8,753 bases of DNA from the NCBI GenBank assembly GCA_031367285.1, contig JANLPN010000503.1, positions 1 to 8,753 on the forward strand, in the 5' to 3' direction. Shown here in pieces: positions 6,458-8,753 of the stretch (positions within the stretch are counted from its first letter, which is position 1; every line of letters begins with the position of its first letter). Below the pieces are notes generated by a model. The model was not told where the DNA came from, ran no database searches, and was given only the letters and a program-made list of their open reading frames with translations. This DNA comes from CAISIP01 sp031367285 (GTDB taxonomy: Bacteria > Pseudomonadota > Gammaproteobacteria > Burkholderiales > Burkholderiaceae_C). The position numbers were made by a program, and so were the translations under genes.

Positions 6458-6810
6458 CGGGCCCCGTGGTCACCGCCGTGCCGTGCCGGTTTCACGCCGT
6501 GTTGCGTACCGGTGAGCTCGCGCCCGGGGAAATGCGCCACGTGGAGGTGGCCGGGCAGGAGATTGCCGTGTTCAATCTGGGTGGCGATTTTTTCGCTACC
6601 TCGGACCGTTGCACGCATATGCGGGCGCGCCTGTCCGACGGTTATGTGGAGGGCGGCGTGGTCGAATGCCCGCTGCACTTTGGCAAATTCGATATTCGCA
6701 CCGGGCGCGTTTTGTCGCCGCCCTGCAAGATCAACCTGGCGGTCTATCCGGTGCGCGTGTTGGATGGCGCTGTGCTGGTCGGCGATGCCGCCGGCGCGGC
6801 CGCGATTTGA
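6454..6810 (+). CDS. Rieske [2Fe-2S] ferredoxin
   Basis: A small soluble electron carrier of 118 residues, of the type that passes electrons from a reductase to the terminal component of a ring-hydroxylating oxygenase (BphF/NdoA-like), or that forms the small Rieske protein of nitrite reductase. The cluster ligands are complete: Cys53 and His55 in CTHMRARL, then Cys72 and His75 in CPLHFGKFD. A typical IRTGRVLSPPC segment (81-91) follows, and the end PVRVLDGAVLVG (99-110) is the standard last strand pair. There is no membrane anchor or twin-arginine signal, so it is cytoplasmic. ATG at 6454 overlaps the previous stop by four bases and has no good ribosome site, so translation is probably coupled; the frame is open further left only through the ThDP gene. 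No oxygenase or reductase gene is in the window, so its partners must be elsewhere. Confidence 0.88.
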   Translation: MTGPVVTAVPCRFHAVLRTGELAPGEMRHVEVAGQEIAVFNLGGDFFATSDRCTHMRARLSDGYVEGGVVECPLHFGKFDIRTGRVLSPPCKINLAVYPVRVLDGAVLVGDAAGAAAI

Positions 6811-6811
6811 T

Positions 6812-6816
6812 AGGAG
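6812..6816 (+). promoter_or_regulatory. Ribosome binding site of the aldehyde dehydrogenase gene
   Basis: AGGAG lies directly after the Rieske stop codon and six bases before ATG 6823. The spacing favours this ATG over the overlapping GTG at 6820. Confidence 0.75.
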
Positions 6817-6822
6817 TCAGTG

Positions 6823-8286
6823 ATGCCCGACACCGTTGTTCCCCGTCCGCCGGCGTATGACGTGCGCCTTGAACTGCTGATAGACGGCCAATGGCGCCGA
6901 GGCAGCGGTGGTGAGTCCGAGGTCATCGACCCGTCCAGCGAAACGGTGATCGCGCGCCTGCCGCTGGCCAGCCGGCAAGACCTGGACGACGCGCTGGCGG
7001 CGGCACAACGCGGCTTCCAGGTCTGGCGCAAGCAATCTCCGGGGGAGCGCGGTGCCATCCTCGAGAAGGCCGCGCAATTGATGCATGAACGCGCCGACGC
7101 CATAGGCGAGCTCATGAGCCGCGAGCACGGCAAGATTTATGCGGAGAGTGTCAACGAGGTCCACACCTCGGCCGACATCGTCAAATGGTTTGCCGAGGAG
7201 GGGCGGCGCAATTACGGCCGTGTGGTGCCGGGCGTTTTGCCCAACTCGCGCCAACTCGTGCTTAAAGTCCCGGTCGGCCCGGTGGCGGCGTTTTCGCCCT
7301 GGAACTTCCCGGTGCGTATACCGGCGCGCACGATTGCCGCCGCCATGGCCGCGGGATGCTCCGTGGTGCTCAAGCCGGCGGAGGAAACACCGGGCTCCAC
7401 GACCGAGCTGGTGCGTTGTTTCCATGATGCCGGCCTGCCGCCCGGTGTGCTGAATCTGGTGTTTGGTGTGCCGTCCGAGGTGTCGGAGCATTTGATCCGC
7501 TCCGACGTGATCCGGGCCGTGGCGTTCACGGGCTCGATCCCGGTCGGCAAACAATTGCTCAAGCTGGCGGCCGAAGGCGTCAAGAAAGTCGTGATGGAAC
7601 TCGGCGGCCACGCGCCGGTGATTGTCTGCAACGACGCCGACGTCGATGCAGTGGCCAGCATGATGGCGCGCGCCAAGTTCCGCTCGGCCGGGCAGGCCTG
7701 CATCTCGCCGACGCGGTTCTACGTCCAGCGCGGCGTCTACCAGCGGTTTATGGACAAGTTCGTAGCGATCGCGTCTTCGCTCAAGCTCGGCAATGCCTTC
7801 GAGGCCGGTGTGCAGGCCAGTCCCATGGCCAACAAACGCCGGCTGCTGGCGATGGACGCACTGGTGGCCGACGCCGTGGCCTGCGGGGCCCGGGTCGTGC
7901 TGGGCGGGCAGCGGCTGGACCGGCCGGGTTTGTACTACGCCCCCACCGTATTGGCCGATGTGCCCGAGTCGGCGCGCATCATGAACGAAGAGCCCTTTGG
8001 GCCGGTGGTGCCGATGGCGCCTTTCGATACGCTGGAGGAGGCCATCACGCGCGCCAACCGGCTCGACGTGGGCCTGGCCGCTTTTGCGTTCACGGCCTCG
8101 GACCGCCAGGCCCTGATGCTGTCGAACGAACTCGAGGCCGGCATGGTAGGCATCAACAGCATGCTGATCTCCGCCCCCGAAGTGCCGTTTGGCGGTGTCA
8201 AGCAAAGCGGCATCGGCTCCGAGAACGGCATAGAAGGCATGCAGGCCTACCAGGTGACCAAATTCATCCAGCAGGCGACCAGTTAG
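6823..8286 (+). CDS. NAD(P)-dependent aldehyde dehydrogenase (ALDH superfamily)
   Basis: A 487-residue cytoplasmic aldehyde dehydrogenase that oxidises an aldehyde to the acid with NAD or NADP. All core features are there: PWNFPV (159-164) with Asn161, the cofactor-binding Lys184 in VLKPAEETP, FTGS (235-238) at the Rossmann turn, and the general base Glu259 in MELGGHAP. The nucleophile Cys293 is in GQACISPTRF, and EEPFGPVVP (389-397) follows. Length and motifs resemble the succinate-semialdehyde dehydrogenase group, but substrate cannot be told from these. ATG at 6823 is preferred, with AGGAG (6812-6816) six bases before it; an overlapping GTG at 6820 would be only three bases from that site. 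It is the last gene of the operon, 12 bases after the Rieske gene. The likely role is oxidation of the aldehyde made by the ThDP enzyme or by ring cleavage (inference). Confidence 0.93.
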   Translation: MPDTVVPRPPAYDVRLELLIDGQWRRGSGGESEVIDPSSETVIARLPLASRQDLDDALAAAQRGFQVWRKQSPGERGAILEKAAQLMHERADAIGELMSREHGKIYAESVNEVHTSADIVKWFAEEGRRNYGRVVPGVLPNSRQLVLKVPVGPVAAFSPWNFPVRIPARTIAAAMAAGCSVVLKPAEETPGSTTELVRCFHDAGLPPGVLNLVFGVPSEVSEHLIRSDVIRAVAFTGSIPVGKQLLKLAAEGVKKVVMELGGHAPVIVCNDADVDAVASMMARAKFRSAGQACISPTRFYVQRGVYQRFMDKFVAIASSLKLGNAFEAGVQASPMANKRRLLAMDALVADAVACGARVVLGGQRLDRPGLYYAPTVLADVPESARIMNEEPFGPVVPMAPFDTLEEAITRANRLDVGLAAFAFTASDRQALMLSNELEAGMVGINSMLISAPEVPFGGVKQSGIGSENGIEGMQAYQVTKFIQQATS

Positions 8287-8294
8287 GGTCTGCC

Positions 8295-8753
8295 TCAGTG
8301 CCTGGCTTGCGCACGCGCCAGCAGCAACTCGCGCTCCTGTTTGTTGCGTGCCATGCCGGCCGCGCGTGCGAACTCGGCGCGGGCTTCGTCCAAACGCCCC
8401 AGCTTGGCCAGCAGATCACCGCGCACACTGGGCAACCAGTGGTAATTGGCCAGCGTTGGTTCGGCGGCCAGCTCGTCAACAATCTCCAGCCCGGCTGCAG
8501 GACCAGACGCCATACCGACGGCCACCGCCCGGTTCAACGCCACCACCGGTGACGGAGCCACCTGGGCCAGGGCGTCGTAGAGGGCCACGATCTGCGCCCA
8601 GTCGGTGTCTTGCGCCCGCGGCGCGCGCGCGTGGCAGGCCGCCAGTGCCGCTTGCAGCGCGTAGGGTCCGCGCGCCCCGCCCAGGGCTTCGGAGCGCGCC
8701 AACGCGGCCAGTCCGCGGTCTATCAACAGCGGGTCCCAGCGGCTGCGGTCCTG
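8295..8753 (-). CDS. ECF sigma factor with TPR-like C-terminal domain (ECF42/SigJ-type), C-terminal part
   Basis: This is the last 152 residues of a protein whose N-terminus lies beyond the right edge; the frame is open to base 8753. The fragment begins QDRSRWDPLLIDRG. It continues with YALQAALAACHAR (31-43), DTDWAQIVALYDAL (49-62) and PSPVVALNRAVAVG (68-80). It ends with a TPR-like helix pair containing RGDLLAKLGRLDEARAEF (111-128) and an NKQEREL stretch (138-144). This pattern is typical of the long C-terminal tail (DUF6596 region) of ECF42-type RNA polymerase sigma factors. A TTG at 8724-8726 could be read as a start, but the conserved residues before it show the gene continues upstream. 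Such sigma factors are often encoded beside a small DGPF/YCII-domain protein, which would lie off the window. It converges on the catabolic operon and need not be related to it. Confidence 0.85.
   Translation of the reverse strand, partial: QDRSRWDPLLIDRGLAALARSEALGGARGPYALQAALAACHARAPRAQDTDWAQIVALYDALAQVAPSPVVALNRAVAVGMASGPAAGLEIVDELAAEPTLANYHWLPSVRGDLLAKLGRLDEARAEFARAAGMARNKQERELLLARAQARH

Noticed and set aside
6817..8205. Long open frame on the - strand (about 462 codons) opposite the aldehyde dehydrogenase
   Set aside because: It mirrors a clear ALDH gene, and its translation is His/Arg/Gly-rich without recognisable domains; it is a codon-bias shadow.
8264..8310. Possible rho-independent terminator between the convergent genes
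   Set aside because: Only short 4-5 base complementary pieces (AGGC/GCCT) with a long loop, and no T run.
1..8753. tRNA, rRNA, CRISPR array, insertion sequence, attachment site or riboswitch
   Set aside because: No repeat arrays, transposase-like genes or structured RNA signatures seen; nearly every base is coding.

Overview
This is a GC-rich window (roughly two thirds G+C by eye). It is packed with genes, has GTG and TTG as well as ATG starts, and has strong purine-rich ribosome binding sites. Gene content and protein style suggest a proteobacterium, most likely a soil or water betaproteobacterium of the Burkholderiales type. That placement is an inference; no rRNA or other phylogenetic marker is present.

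Positions 14-8286 hold eight genes on the + strand plus one tiny coupling ORF. Gaps between genes range from a 4-base overlap to 31 bases, so this looks like one operon whose promoter lies left of the window. In order: (1) the permease of an SsuC/TauC-type ABC importer; (2) a LigB-like class III extradiol dioxygenase; (3) an RraA-fold aldolase-like protein; (4) a 22-residue mini-ORF coupled at both ends by ATGA overlaps; (5) a second RraA-fold protein closer to LigK/HMG aldolase; (6) a long amidohydrolase-2 family protein; (7) a thiamine-diphosphate decarboxylase/synthase-like enzyme; (8) a Rieske [2Fe-2S] ferredoxin; (9) an NAD(P)-dependent aldehyde dehydrogenase. From 8295 to the right edge, on the - strand, is the C-terminal part of an ECF sigma factor with a TPR-like tail (ECF42/SigJ-type). 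It faces the operon with an 8-base gap.

Together the operon reads as a catabolic route for an aromatic or other cyclic acid: uptake, oxygenation (Rieske ferredoxin, with the terminal oxygenase not in the window), meta ring cleavage (LigB-like), hydration, hydrolysis or decarboxylation of the cleavage product (amidohydrolase), retro-aldol cleavage to pyruvate or oxaloacetate (LigK/RraA-like), then decarboxylation of a 2-oxo acid to an aldehyde and its oxidation to an acid (ThDP enzyme plus aldehyde dehydrogenase). The families are identifiable, but the combination does not match a catabolic pathway I can name, and the substrate cannot be read from the sequence.

Points that stand out: a duplicated translation start region framing the mini-ORF between the two aldolase genes; non-standard active-site positions in the dioxygenase (Gln where LigB has a metal-binding His) and the amidohydrolase (Glu where decarboxylases have His); two divergent RraA-fold genes in tandem; and a Rieske ferredoxin without its oxygenase nearby.
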